Assembly (NCBI GenBank): GCA_030528965.1
Contig: JAUMXS010000002.1
Span: forward strand, 1 to 21,695
DNA: 21,695 nt
Origin: Eubacteriales bacterium
Lineage (GTDB): Bacteria; Bacillota; Clostridia; Oscillospirales; Oscillospiraceae
Direction: 5' to 3'
Both the position numbers and the translations under genes were made by a program. Positions 14,101 through 20,561 of this stretch are shown piece after piece. How positions within the stretch are numbered: the stretch's first letter is position 1; the number at the start of each line of letters is the position of its first letter. The notes below the pieces were generated by a model that worked only from the letters and a program-made list of their open reading frames with translations, was not told the origin of the DNA and made no database searches.

Positions 14101-14361
14101 TCATAATGATACAAGAACTGGCAGTTTTCTCTCCCCTGTAATTGTCCTTTTGCTTTCATTCTTCTTAATAATATGAGCCACCAGGCGCAGGTTGTGTTCT
14201 ATGAGAATATTGCGCGCCTCCAGATCGCCTTCCAGCCAGCGCTCCACATATTCCCGTTCTTCCTCCGCACGCAGCGGATGCGGAAAGGTTCCTCCCGAAC
14301 CACCCAACCGCAGCATCAGAAACATATTGCTCAACAGCAGAAAGAAAGCCCCAGACAGCAC
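14101..14361 (-). CDS. sigK: Pro-SigK N-terminal fragment, interrupted by the element
   Basis: This encodes the start of the mother-cell sigma factor sigma-K. Residues 1-20 are the hydrophobic pro-sequence ([19 protein letters not shown]), which in B. subtilis is removed by SpoIVFB. Residues 28-67 are the sigma-K signature ([40 protein letters not shown]). After K67 (14163-14161) the frame enters element DNA and adds 19 unrelated residues before TGA at 14101. The start is GTG 14361 with AGGAGG 7 bases upstream. The fragment alone lacks most of region 2 and all of regions 3-4, so it cannot act as a sigma factor. Joined at AAGAA to base 223 it continues with YYTPDGDQDDLISIG. I could not find a convincing sigma-E promoter between the rsmE terminator and this start. 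Confidence 0.92.
   Translation of the reverse strand: MLSGAFFLLLSNMFLMLRLGGSGGTFPHPLRAEEEREYVERWLEGDLEARNILIEHNLRLVAHIIKKNESKRTITGERKLPVLVSL
14140..14166. repeat. Right attachment half-site of the sigK element
   Basis: Core TTCTT (plus) at 14162-14166; 8 bases inside it lies the arm AATTGTCCTTTTGC (14140-14153), the inverted counterpart of 240-253. Identity between arms is 12 of 14. Confidence 0.75.
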
Positions 14362-14454
14362 CGATCATCCTCCTTTTCCGACCCCATATATCTTCACCCC
14401 GGACAGTCTCCCCTGCTTTTCTCCGCTCATGGCAGACTATCCGCAAAAAACAGT

Positions 14455-14494
14455 CCGCCGGTTTCATGTGGGGTTAGTCACATTTCACCGGCGG
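14455..14494 (-). terminator. Terminator of rsmE
   Basis: CCGCCGGT (14455-14462) pairs with ACCGGCGG (14487-14494), with extra pairing of CATGTG with CACAT inside. On the minus strand the stem is followed by ACTG and then six T (complement of 14445-14450). It separates rsmE from sigK. The plus-strand side also has a short T-run, so it could work both ways. Confidence 0.8.
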
Positions 14495-14594
14495 GTATTG
14501 TTTTTCATTCCCTCAGCATTCTATTCCCAAGCCGCAAGTCCTGATACACATCCGCGGAATTTCAGGGCAGTTAGGGGGCTAAAAGGGCCATCTT

Positions 14595-15329
14595 TTACAT
14601 ATTATCCGTGGCATACATAAGTACGGAAAGCGCGGCAACGGGTGCCGTTTCGCAGCGATAGATACGCGGTCCCATGGAACAGCAGCGCAGTCCGGCCGCC
14701 ACAGCCAGTTCGGCTTCATAGGCTTCAAAGCCTCCCTCCGGGCCGGTTATGATCGCCGCAGAGGAAAAGCTTCCGGCATTTTCAATCGCCGCTTTCAGCG
14801 GCTGACGATCCCCTGTCTCATACAGGAAGATCGGCAGTTCCGTCTTAACCGCGACATCCAGCGCTCCGGCCAGATTGGGAATCAGCCGCACCTTCGGAAT
14901 GATGCCGCGTCCGGATTGCTTGGCCGCTTCCTCGGCAATACGCTGCCAGCGGGTCAGCTTACGGCCCACGATCGCCGTTTCCGGGCGGGCCACACAGCGT
15001 TCGCACAGGAAAAATGCAATGTCTGTTGCGCCCAATTCCGTGCTTTTCTGGATGATATAATCCGCGCGTTCACCCTTGGGGAGTCCGGCCAAAACACTCA
15101 CCCGGACTGTCGGTTCCGCCGGGCTGATCACTGTATCAAAGATCTCCGCCTGCATTTCATTCTTATCCAGTTTTGTCACATGACAATAATAGTCTTTTCC
15201 CTCTCCGTCGCAGACCACGATCTGGTCACCCACACGAAGACGCAAAACACGGGCATGTGCCGCATCCTCTCCCAAAATGCATGCGACACCACCGGCAATA
15301 TTTCCGGCTGCTGCAAAGAATCTGGCCAT
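14595..15329 (-). CDS. rsmE: 16S rRNA (uracil-1498-N3)-methyltransferase RsmE
   Basis: A 244-residue SPOUT-class methyltransferase that methylates N3 of U1498 in 16S rRNA using S-adenosylmethionine. The N-terminal PUA-like domain begins MARFFAAAG and contains HARVLRLRVGDQIVVCDGEG. The knot domain has KGERADYIIQKSTELG, ITGPEGGFEAYEAE and MGPRIYRCETAPVAALSVLMY, all family hallmarks. The start is ATG 15329 with GGAGG 7 bases upstream; the frame stays open 30 codons further but without support. It is usually found after prmA, but here it stands alone between its own promoter and terminator. Confidence 0.95.
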   Translation of the reverse strand: MARFFAAAGNIAGGVACILGEDAAHARVLRLRVGDQIVVCDGEGKDYYCHVTKLDKNEMQAEIFDTVISPAEPTVRVSVLAGLPKGERADYIIQKSTELGATDIAFFLCERCVARPETAIVGRKLTRWQRIAEEAAKQSGRGIIPKVRLIPNLAGALDVAVKTELPIFLYETGDRQPLKAAIENAGSFSSAAIITGPEGGFEAYEAELAVAAGLRCCSMGPRIYRCETAPVAALSVLMYATDNM

Positions 15330-15362
15330 TTCACGACCTCCGATTTTTTCCTGTTTCTTTTT

Positions 15363-15391
15363 ATTATGACACATTTCTCTCTGCTTTGCAA
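15363..15391 (-). promoter_or_regulatory. Promoter of rsmE
   Basis: On the minus strand TTGCAA (15391-15386), a 17-base spacer, then CATAAT (15368-15363). The start would be near 15356, about 27 bases before the rsmE ATG. Confidence 0.6.
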
Positions 15392-15444
15392 GGTGGAACC
15401 ACCGCATCCATCCCCGCATAATCTGTCACAAGGGGGGATTCTCC

Positions 15445-15933
15445 ATGGGATCGAAACAATCAAATCCGCTGGCCGGCTTTGAAGCGATCTGGCAGCGTGT
15501 GACCGGCAGCGCAGAGGCTCCGGAAACAACCCAGGCATGGGATGACATATCCGTCCTGGTGCGCTTCATCGAGGCCACTCTTCGCAGCGTCCGACTGTAT
15601 ACCGGGCTGTCGGCGTACTGCGGCGGCCCCGTTCGCAATACGCTCCTCCGCCTCGCGTCGGAGGAACGCCGGCGTTTCAAACAACTGCAGACAGAGCTCT
15701 TTCTTTTGAGCGGAGACAACTGCGCACCGCAAATGCCCCCTGAACGGTCACGGGGTATGCTCAGCGCTCTTCGCTCTGCCTATAATAATGAAAGAGTCTC
15801 CGCAGAAGCCTACATGTCCTCCGCCGGGCATACACAGAGTGATCGCCTCCGGGCATTATATCTGAGAAGCGCTGCAGAAGAACGGCATCATGCAGAGACA
15901 CTGCGTCGGCTGATTCAGCGTGCCCTGGGTTGA
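15445..15933 (+). CDS. Ferritin-like four-helix protein (rubrerythrin/DUF2383-type fold)
   Basis: A 162-residue soluble protein with a four-helix pattern and ferritin-type metal ligands. FIEATLR is helix 1 with Glu; SEERRRFKQLQ is helix 2 (E..R..), near residue 73; NNERVSAEAY is helix 3 with Glu; AAEERHHAETL is helix 4 with EExxH, near residue 146. Such proteins bind di-iron or di-manganese and are found as rubrerythrin relatives and spore-coat manganese or ferritin-like proteins. No signal peptide or rubredoxin domain is present. The start ATG 15445 has AAGGGGGG 7 bases upstream. It is a lone plus-strand gene between the rsmE promoter region and a shared terminator. Exact family and role are not recognised. 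Confidence 0.7.
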   Translation: MGSKQSNPLAGFEAIWQRVTGSAEAPETTQAWDDISVLVRFIEATLRSVRLYTGLSAYCGGPVRNTLLRLASEERRRFKQLQTELFLLSGDNCAPQMPPERSRGMLSALRSAYNNERVSAEAYMSSAGHTQSDRLRALYLRSAAEERHHAETLRRLIQRALG

Positions 15934-15944
15934 GCTGCACAAAA

Positions 15945-15985
15945 AATCTGCCGCAGAAAATGTATTCTGCGGCAGATTATCGTTT
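15945..15985. terminator. Bidirectional terminator
   Basis: A perfect 14-bp stem: AATCTGCCGCAGAA (15945-15958) with TTCTGCGGCAGATT (15965-15978), loop AATGTA. T-rich tracts follow on the plus strand (CGTTTTATCTTTTTTT), and six A precede it, giving a U-run on the minus strand. It ends both the ferritin-like gene and the infB operon. Confidence 0.93.
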
Positions 15986-16004
15986 TATCTTTTTTTAGTG
16001 CAGA

Positions 16005-16496
16005 TCAGCCGGCAAAGCTGTCTTCAAAGGCCTTTTCAACCGTTGCCCGGTCTGCTTCAGACAGAATGGTATAACAGACATAGTTTCCCTTGGTTACGAC
16101 CTCAGCCGAGGTCACCTTCGGTTTTTCCTCCGGCATATAGGCATCCATCCAGCTGTCGATTCTCAGCTGAAGATACGCTTCCACCGCCGCCTGCAATTCC
16201 TTGCACTGCGCTTCATCTTTGCCCCGGAACACGCCATACTCATCTACATTGGCACCATAGGCATTGATCTTGACGCAGAAATCCGTGTAATCATCGGACT
16301 CCATCCGCAGCGACCCCGCAATGTAATCCTCGTCCACAGCTATCATAGAAGCGGATTTTTCAAGTGCCGCATCGATGTTCGCCACTACTTTGTCAAACCC
16401 GGGATCCTTCACCTGAGTGCCTCCGCAGGCACTCAGCAGTACCAGGCACATTGCTCCGAGAAGGATTGCGGAAACCATTCTGTTCATTTTTTTCAT
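16005..16496 (-). CDS. DUF4358 lipoprotein
   Basis: A 163-residue secreted lipoprotein. The signal peptide MKKMNRMVSAILLGAMCLVLLSAC ends in the lipobox LSAC (Cys about 24). The mature part reads VVANIDAALEKSASM and YGANVDEYGVFRGKD, with VEAYLQLRIDSWMDAYMPEE, which is characteristic of DUF4358 proteins of Clostridia. The start is ATG 16496 (AGAGGG upstream) rather than the ATG at 16547, which would place 17 charged residues before the signal peptide. It follows the SGNH lipoprotein gene by 37 bases and is the last gene before the terminator. The function of DUF4358 is not known; pairing with an SGNH hydrolase suggests a cell-envelope modification role. Confidence 0.85.
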   Translation of the reverse strand: MKKMNRMVSAILLGAMCLVLLSACGGTQVKDPGFDKVVANIDAALEKSASMIAVDEDYIAGSLRMESDDYTDFCVKINAYGANVDEYGVFRGKDEAQCKELQAAVEAYLQLRIDSWMDAYMPEEKPKVTSAEVVTKGNYVCYTILSEADRATVEKAFEDSFAG

Positions 16497-16533
16497 TCTG
16501 CTGCCCTCTTTATCCCTTTCTGTTGTACGCTGC

Positions 16534-17406
16534 TCACTGATACCCATGCGTCCGCAGGTTCTGAATAATCATATCAAACCCGGTCGCATTCAAATGCATC
16601 CCATCGCCGTTGTGCAGGCTCTCCGGAAGCCATCCATCACTGCCGAGCAGCACGGAATTGCTGTCCAGATATCTCGTTCCCGTTTCCTCCGCCACGGCTT
16701 TCAGCCATTCGTTCGCCTGTCTGATCTTGGTATTATTGATATCGCTCTGATGGGCGTAACTGGCTGCCACCGGATAAATGGAGTTAATGATAATCTTTGT
16801 CTCGGGAGAATTCTCCTGCACGCATCTTACCAATTTCGTATACTCGGTCTTAAAGGATGTTTCATCCATGAACGAAATGCCGTTGACACCCAACGTAATG
16901 ACCATATAAGCCGGTTTCTTGGCGGCGACGCAGTCAGCCAGCATCAATTCCTCGCCCGTATCCGGATAGGCAATGGCGGTATAAGACCAGAGCGAAAGCG
17001 TCAGGGTTCCGCCGGAGGGGGTCCATATCTGACCCTTATCCACGACCCCGTAATAACCCAAACCGTAGGTCGTACTGTCACCGAGGAATATGATCTGATT
17101 CACATATTCGGCACCCATGTCCGCCGTCTCACCCAGTACCACGGAAGCGGGCTGCACGATTTCCGGTGCCGTACTTTCCACAGGTGTTTCCGTACCGGAA
17201 GGCTCCGTGCTTTCCGAGGGCTCCTCACTCTCCGAAGGTTCTTTACTTTCAGCAGGCTGGCTGCTGATCACGGGAGGCTGCGTACTCTCGACTTCTTTCT
17301 CCGGCTTTGAGCAGGAGGCAAAGAAAAAGCCGAATACGAGAAGCAAAAGGCTCACAACGATCCCAAGGGACCATAGCTCATATAATCTTTTCTGTTTTTT
17401 TTGCAT
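16534..17406 (-). CDS. Membrane-anchored SGNH/GDSL hydrolase
   Basis: 290 residues. An N-terminal hydrophobic segment (about 12-31) ends in FASC, a weak lipobox, so it is a lipoprotein or an anchored protein. A low-complexity Ser/Glu/Pro/Thr linker (about 35-85) then reaches through the wall. The extracellular SGNH esterase fold has the nucleophile motif FLGDSTTYG (Ser about 111), the Gly/Asn blocks VITLGVNG, and the catalytic pair in DGMHLN near the C-terminus. Relatives remove or add O-acyl groups on glycans. The start is ATG 17406; a TTG at 17424 overlaps the ribF stop and is less likely. It is transcribed from the infB-ribF operon, 14 bases after ribF. Confidence 0.87.
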   Translation of the reverse strand: MQKKQKRLYELWSLGIVVSLLLLVFGFFFASCSKPEKEVESTQPPVISSQPAESKEPSESEEPSESTEPSGTETPVESTAPEIVQPASVVLGETADMGAEYVNQIIFLGDSTTYGLGYYGVVDKGQIWTPSGGTLTLSLWSYTAIAYPDTGEELMLADCVAAKKPAYMVITLGVNGISFMDETSFKTEYTKLVRCVQENSPETKIIINSIYPVAASYAHQSDINNTKIRQANEWLKAVAEETGTRYLDSNSVLLGSDGWLPESLHNGDGMHLNATGFDMIIQNLRTHGYQ

Positions 17407-17420
17407 GGAACTACACCCTT

Positions 17421-18344
17421 TCAATGCATCGGCAGCGGGTTTTCGCCGAAATAGTCTCTGACCGTCTTTTCATCGTGAAAGATCTGTGTACGCAGTTCTT
17501 CCACACTGTCAAAACGTCGTTCCGGCCGCAGAAAACTGTAAAACTCCACCACAAGAAAGCATCCGTAGAGATTCCCATCATAATCGAGGATACAGCTCTC
17601 TACCACAAGGTTCTCTTCCTCACATACCGTCGGATGAACACCGACGTTTGTGACGGACTGTCTCCATATTCCGTCCGGCAGAAGCACACGCGTAGCATAC
17701 ACGCCGCGCGGCAGCTGCAGGACGCCTTCCGGAAACCGCAGATTAACTGTCGGCACACCGATCCGGCTTCCCAGATGCCGACCGCGCCCCACCTCACCGG
17801 TGAGAATATGCGGATGACCGAGAAAACGGTTTGCTTCCTCGATCCGTCCTTCCAGAAGGAGATCGCGTATATGCGACGAACTCACAACCACATCATCCAG
17901 TCTGACCGGAGGTATAACGTCACATCCAAAGCCGTTTTCCGCACAGTAGCGGCTCAATCTGTCTGCGCAGCCCTCGCCCCGCCAACCAAAGCGGAAATCC
18001 TCGCCTATCACGAAATGCACCGCCCCATATTCCCGACGGAGCATCTCTGCGAACTCCTGCCAGGGAATACGTCTGGTCTCTTCCGTAAACGGCAGCACAA
18101 TGACCCGGTCGATCCCGAATTTCTTCCTTAGGATCTGCTCACGCGCAGCGGCGCTGTTGATCAGCCGCACCGGTATTCCGTGCACCAGCATGTCCGGGTG
18201 GGTCCCGAAGGTTATCACCGCAGACTCGATGCCGAGTTCGGCGGAACGTTCCTTCGTCCGGCGCATAAGCGCCGCATGTCCGATGTGTATCCCGTCAAAG
18301 AACCCGAGGGCCAATACGCAGGGCCGTATGTTTTCCCTGCTCAT
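17421..18344 (-). CDS. ribF: Bifunctional riboflavin kinase / FAD synthetase
   Basis: A 307-residue cytoplasmic enzyme making FMN from riboflavin and FAD from FMN. The N-terminal FAD synthetase (nucleotidyl transferase) domain has GFFDGIHIGHAALM (HIGH motif about 20-23) and VSSSHIRDLLLEG (ISSTxIR-type motif). The C-terminal riboflavin kinase domain has GEVGRGRHLGSRIGVPTVNL (normally PTAN; a V replaces A) and PRGVYATRVLL, with a late VVEFYSFLRPERRFDS. Length is normal. ATG overlaps the truB stop in ATGA, so it is translationally coupled. Its place after truB is conserved in Firmicutes. Confidence 0.95.
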   Translation of the reverse strand: MSRENIRPCVLALGFFDGIHIGHAALMRRTKERSAELGIESAVITFGTHPDMLVHGIPVRLINSAAAREQILRKKFGIDRVIVLPFTEETRRIPWQEFAEMLRREYGAVHFVIGEDFRFGWRGEGCADRLSRYCAENGFGCDVIPPVRLDDVVVSSSHIRDLLLEGRIEEANRFLGHPHILTGEVGRGRHLGSRIGVPTVNLRFPEGVLQLPRGVYATRVLLPDGIWRQSVTNVGVHPTVCEEENLVVESCILDYDGNLYGCFLVVEFYSFLRPERRFDSVEELRTQIFHDEKTVRDYFGENPLPMH

Positions 18345-19219
18345 GCTTCGTCGATCTCAAAAAAGTTCTTGACAGTACGTACCACGCCATTCTGCGCTTC
18401 GACGAGGGCAAGAAACTCTCCGTCTGCCGAGTAAACACGCAGACGGCCATCCTCCGCATTGGCCCGGAACTCGGCGCCGACACGGCAGCGGCGTTCCTGT
18501 TCCGCATCCAGCGTCAGGGCGGGATACTGTTCAAAAATCGTATCCACAGGCAGAAGCAGCTCCTCCGCCGCACCCAGGGCAGCTTCACAGTTTACTTCAC
18601 CCACACGGTAGGCATCCACAATACTGAACGGGCCGGCGCTGATCCTTCTCAGGAAGGACAGACAGGCTCCGCAGCCCAGTTCCTCGCCGATATCATGGCA
18701 AAGCGTCCGCACATAGGTACCCTTGGAACAATGGACATACAGATAAGGATCTTCCCCTTCACCGACGGATCGGCGCAGCTCATAAATGTTGATTTTTCTG
18801 GGGGTACGCTCAATCTCCTTCCCCTTGCGGGCCGCATCGACCAGCTTCTGTCCGCCGATCTTCACAGCGCTGTACATAGGGGGCATCTGCATCTGTTCTC
18901 CGGTAAATTTCTCCAGAACACGGTCCAGTTCCTCATCGGAAACATGGGCTTCCTCTTCCCGGAGCTTTGTACCGGTGATATCCTGCGTATCCGTGGTAAC
19001 TCCCAGCCGGATACCGGCGATGTACTTTTTTTCATCCGCTTCCGCAAAAGAAGCGGCACGGGTGGCACGGCCGACCAAAACCACCAGCAGACCGGTTGCC
19101 ATCGGATCCAGCGTTCCCGTATGACCGATGCGCTTCTCCCGCAGAATGACGCGCAGCTTCGCTATAACGTCATGGCTTGTCCAGCCCGCCGGTTTATCTA
19201 TCAACAATATACCGTTCAT
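18341..19219 (-). CDS. truB: tRNA pseudouridine-55 synthase TruB
   Basis: A 292-residue enzyme that isomerises U55 of the tRNA T-loop to pseudouridine. GILLIDKPAGWTSHDV and GHTGTLDPMATGLL (catalytic Asp38) are diagnostic. KKYIAGIRLGVTTDTQDITG, the MPPMYSAVKIGGQKLVDAARKG block and CSKGTYVRTLCHDIGEELG follow, and the C-terminus is a PUA-like tail. Length is normal. It starts 18 bases after nrnA. Confidence 0.97.
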   Translation of the reverse strand: MNGILLIDKPAGWTSHDVIAKLRVILREKRIGHTGTLDPMATGLLVVLVGRATRAASFAEADEKKYIAGIRLGVTTDTQDITGTKLREEEAHVSDEELDRVLEKFTGEQMQMPPMYSAVKIGGQKLVDAARKGKEIERTPRKINIYELRRSVGEGEDPYLYVHCSKGTYVRTLCHDIGEELGCGACLSFLRRISAGPFSIVDAYRVGEVNCEAALGAAEELLLPVDTIFEQYPALTLDAEQERRCRVGAEFRANAEDGRLRVYSADGEFLALVEAQNGVVRTVKNFFEIDEA

Positions 19220-19237
19220 GTTAATCCCCCGATGGAA

Positions 19238-20173
19238 TTATCCCCAAAGTTCGTCGATAACGGAAAGCATCTGCGTCACCGTTTTTTCCGGCGTGGCACT
19301 CAGTTCACAGCCGGCAGCCATTCGATGGCCGCCGCCTCCAAAGCGCGCACAGGCAGCCGAGGCATCCAGCACACCGTCCGTTCGGAGGGATACCTTACAG
19401 CGGCCGGGTTCCATCTCCCGGACAGTCACAGAGACACGATTCCCCGCGACGCGCCCCGCCAGAGAGGCAATATCGTCACAATCATCTTCAGTCGCACCGG
19501 CTCTGCTCATCATATCGAGAGTCACGACCGCGACATTGACAGCTCCGTCCCGCGCACTGCGCAGGCCGGTATAGATCATGCCCTCCAACATCAGCCGAGG
19601 CCGGCTGGATGTACGGAAAAGCAGTTTATTCAGCCGCCGATTGTCTGCGCCGGCTTCATAAAGCTCCGCGGCAGCCCGAAAGGTATCTGCCGTGGTATTC
19701 CCATAGCAAAAACAACCTGTGTCCGTGGAAACGGCAACATACAGTAGATCCGCTTCCTCTTTTTCCAAATTCCCGCACAGGAGAGGAATCAGGTCCAGGA
19801 TCAGCTCCCCGCATGCGGCCGCTTCCGGCCGGACTTCATTCATCAGACCGAATTGGGAATTGGATCCGTGATGATCCAGCACCAGATCCACAGATCCGTC
19901 AAAGCCTTTCGGCAGCATAGTCACATCCGCGATATCCAGTGCAATAAAATACGCCGGCCGGAAATCCGCCGGCGCATAATAAGAGGCAACGAAAGGTTCA
20001 TACCGCTCCGTCACCTCCGGATTCCGGTACAGCCATGCCTGTTTTCCCAGCCGCTTCAGCGCATGGCACAGGGCCGCTGCGCTGCCGAGCGTATCTCCGT
20101 CCGGGCGGCGGTGCGTGAGAAGCAGGAAGGAATCATTCTCCCTGATCCACGCAGCACATTCATGCAGTCCCAT
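19238..20173 (-). CDS. nrnA: DHH-family phosphoesterase NrnA (nanoRNase / pAp phosphatase)
   Basis: A 311-residue DHH/DHHA1 protein. HRRPDGDTLGS (about 21-31) and LDHHGSN (about 98-104) give the Mn2+-binding aspartates and histidines, and GGGGHRMAAGCEL near the C-terminus is the DHHA1 nucleotide-binding motif. NrnA degrades 2-5-mer RNAs and dephosphorylates 3'-phosphoadenosine 5'-phosphate; some relatives cleave pApA. It overlaps rbfA by 14 bases and precedes truB, a conserved arrangement in Clostridia. Confidence 0.93.
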   Translation of the reverse strand: MGLHECAAWIRENDSFLLLTHRRPDGDTLGSAAALCHALKRLGKQAWLYRNPEVTERYEPFVASYYAPADFRPAYFIALDIADVTMLPKGFDGSVDLVLDHHGSNSQFGLMNEVRPEAAACGELILDLIPLLCGNLEKEEADLLYVAVSTDTGCFCYGNTTADTFRAAAELYEAGADNRRLNKLLFRTSSRPRLMLEGMIYTGLRSARDGAVNVAVVTLDMMSRAGATEDDCDDIASLAGRVAGNRVSVTVREMEPGRCKVSLRTDGVLDASAACARFGGGGHRMAAGCELSATPEKTVTQMLSVIDELWG

Positions 20174-20537
20174 CCGGTTCCTCCCTGGAAATCGGCTGCG
20201 GCAATTCCGACAGCAGACGGCTGATGTGCGCGCCGGTCTCTATGGAATGGTCCAGTTCAAACATCAGCTCCGGGACACATCGAAGGGACAGTCTTCTCCC
20301 CAGCTCACGACGAAGCCAGCCGGAGGCAGAACGCAGTCCGCGCCGGAATTCTTTTTCGTTCACTTCACCCAGCACAGACACCCACACCTTGGCATAGCGC
20401 AGATCTCCCGTTGTATCGACGCGCACCACACTGACCATACTGCCCTGCTGCACGCGCGGGTCTTTCACGGAGCGAAGAAGCTCCGCCAGAACGAACTGTA
20501 TATCATCATTTATGCGTTGAATCTTATTTGACGCCAT
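20160..20537 (-). CDS. rbfA: Ribosome-binding factor A
   Basis: A 125-residue KH-fold protein needed for late maturation of the 30S subunit. KIQRINDDIQFVLAELLRSVKDPRV and VSVVRVDTTGDLRYAKVWVSVLG are the family core, ending with LRCVPELMFELDHSIETGAHISRLL. The ATG at 20537 has GGAG about 9 bases upstream and is 24 bases after the infB stop. Length is typical. Confidence 0.96.
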   Translation of the reverse strand: MASNKIQRINDDIQFVLAELLRSVKDPRVQQGSMVSVVRVDTTGDLRYAKVWVSVLGEVNEKEFRRGLRSASGWLRRELGRRLSLRCVPELMFELDHSIETGAHISRLLSELPQPISREEPDGTA

Positions 20538-20561
20538 TTTTCTTTCTCCGAAACGACTCCG

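Larger units (their letters stand above)
224..14166 (-). mobile_element. sigK-intervening (skin-like) element, 13.94 kb
   Basis: Both borders lie inside sigK. The duplicated core is AAGAA on the minus strand (TTCTT at 224-228 and 14162-14166), 13,938 bp apart. Excision leaving one copy restores codons AAG AAA TAC and the protein HIIKKYY. The two sigK pieces are in the same orientation and correct order, as needed for deletion by directly repeated sites. Element-internal arms GCAAAAGACCAATT (240-253, plus) and GCAAAAGGACAATT (14153-14140, minus) form an inverted repeat matching at 12 of 14 positions. An intact large serine recombinase (10166-11785) is the obvious excisionase. Cargo is an Mrp-type antiporter operon, a pyruvate kinase, a GNAT acetyltransferase and a small recombinase-linked ORF. 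No phage structural genes are present, unlike classical skin elements. Regulated excision is inferred from family knowledge, not seen. Confidence 0.88.

Noticed and set aside
76..14361. sigK as an ordinary decayed pseudogene
   Set aside because: Exact in-frame rejoining at a shared core, symmetric inverted arms and an intact recombinase inside fit a precise excisable element better than random decay, though decay of the left end cannot be excluded.
14362..14454. A sigma-E promoter for the sigK N-terminal piece
   Set aside because: No CATACA-like -10 with a properly spaced ATATT-like -35 was found in the 93 bases between the rsmE terminator and the GTG start.
18695..19747. A 350-residue plus-strand open frame
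   Set aside because: It is antisense to truB and nrnA, both securely identified.
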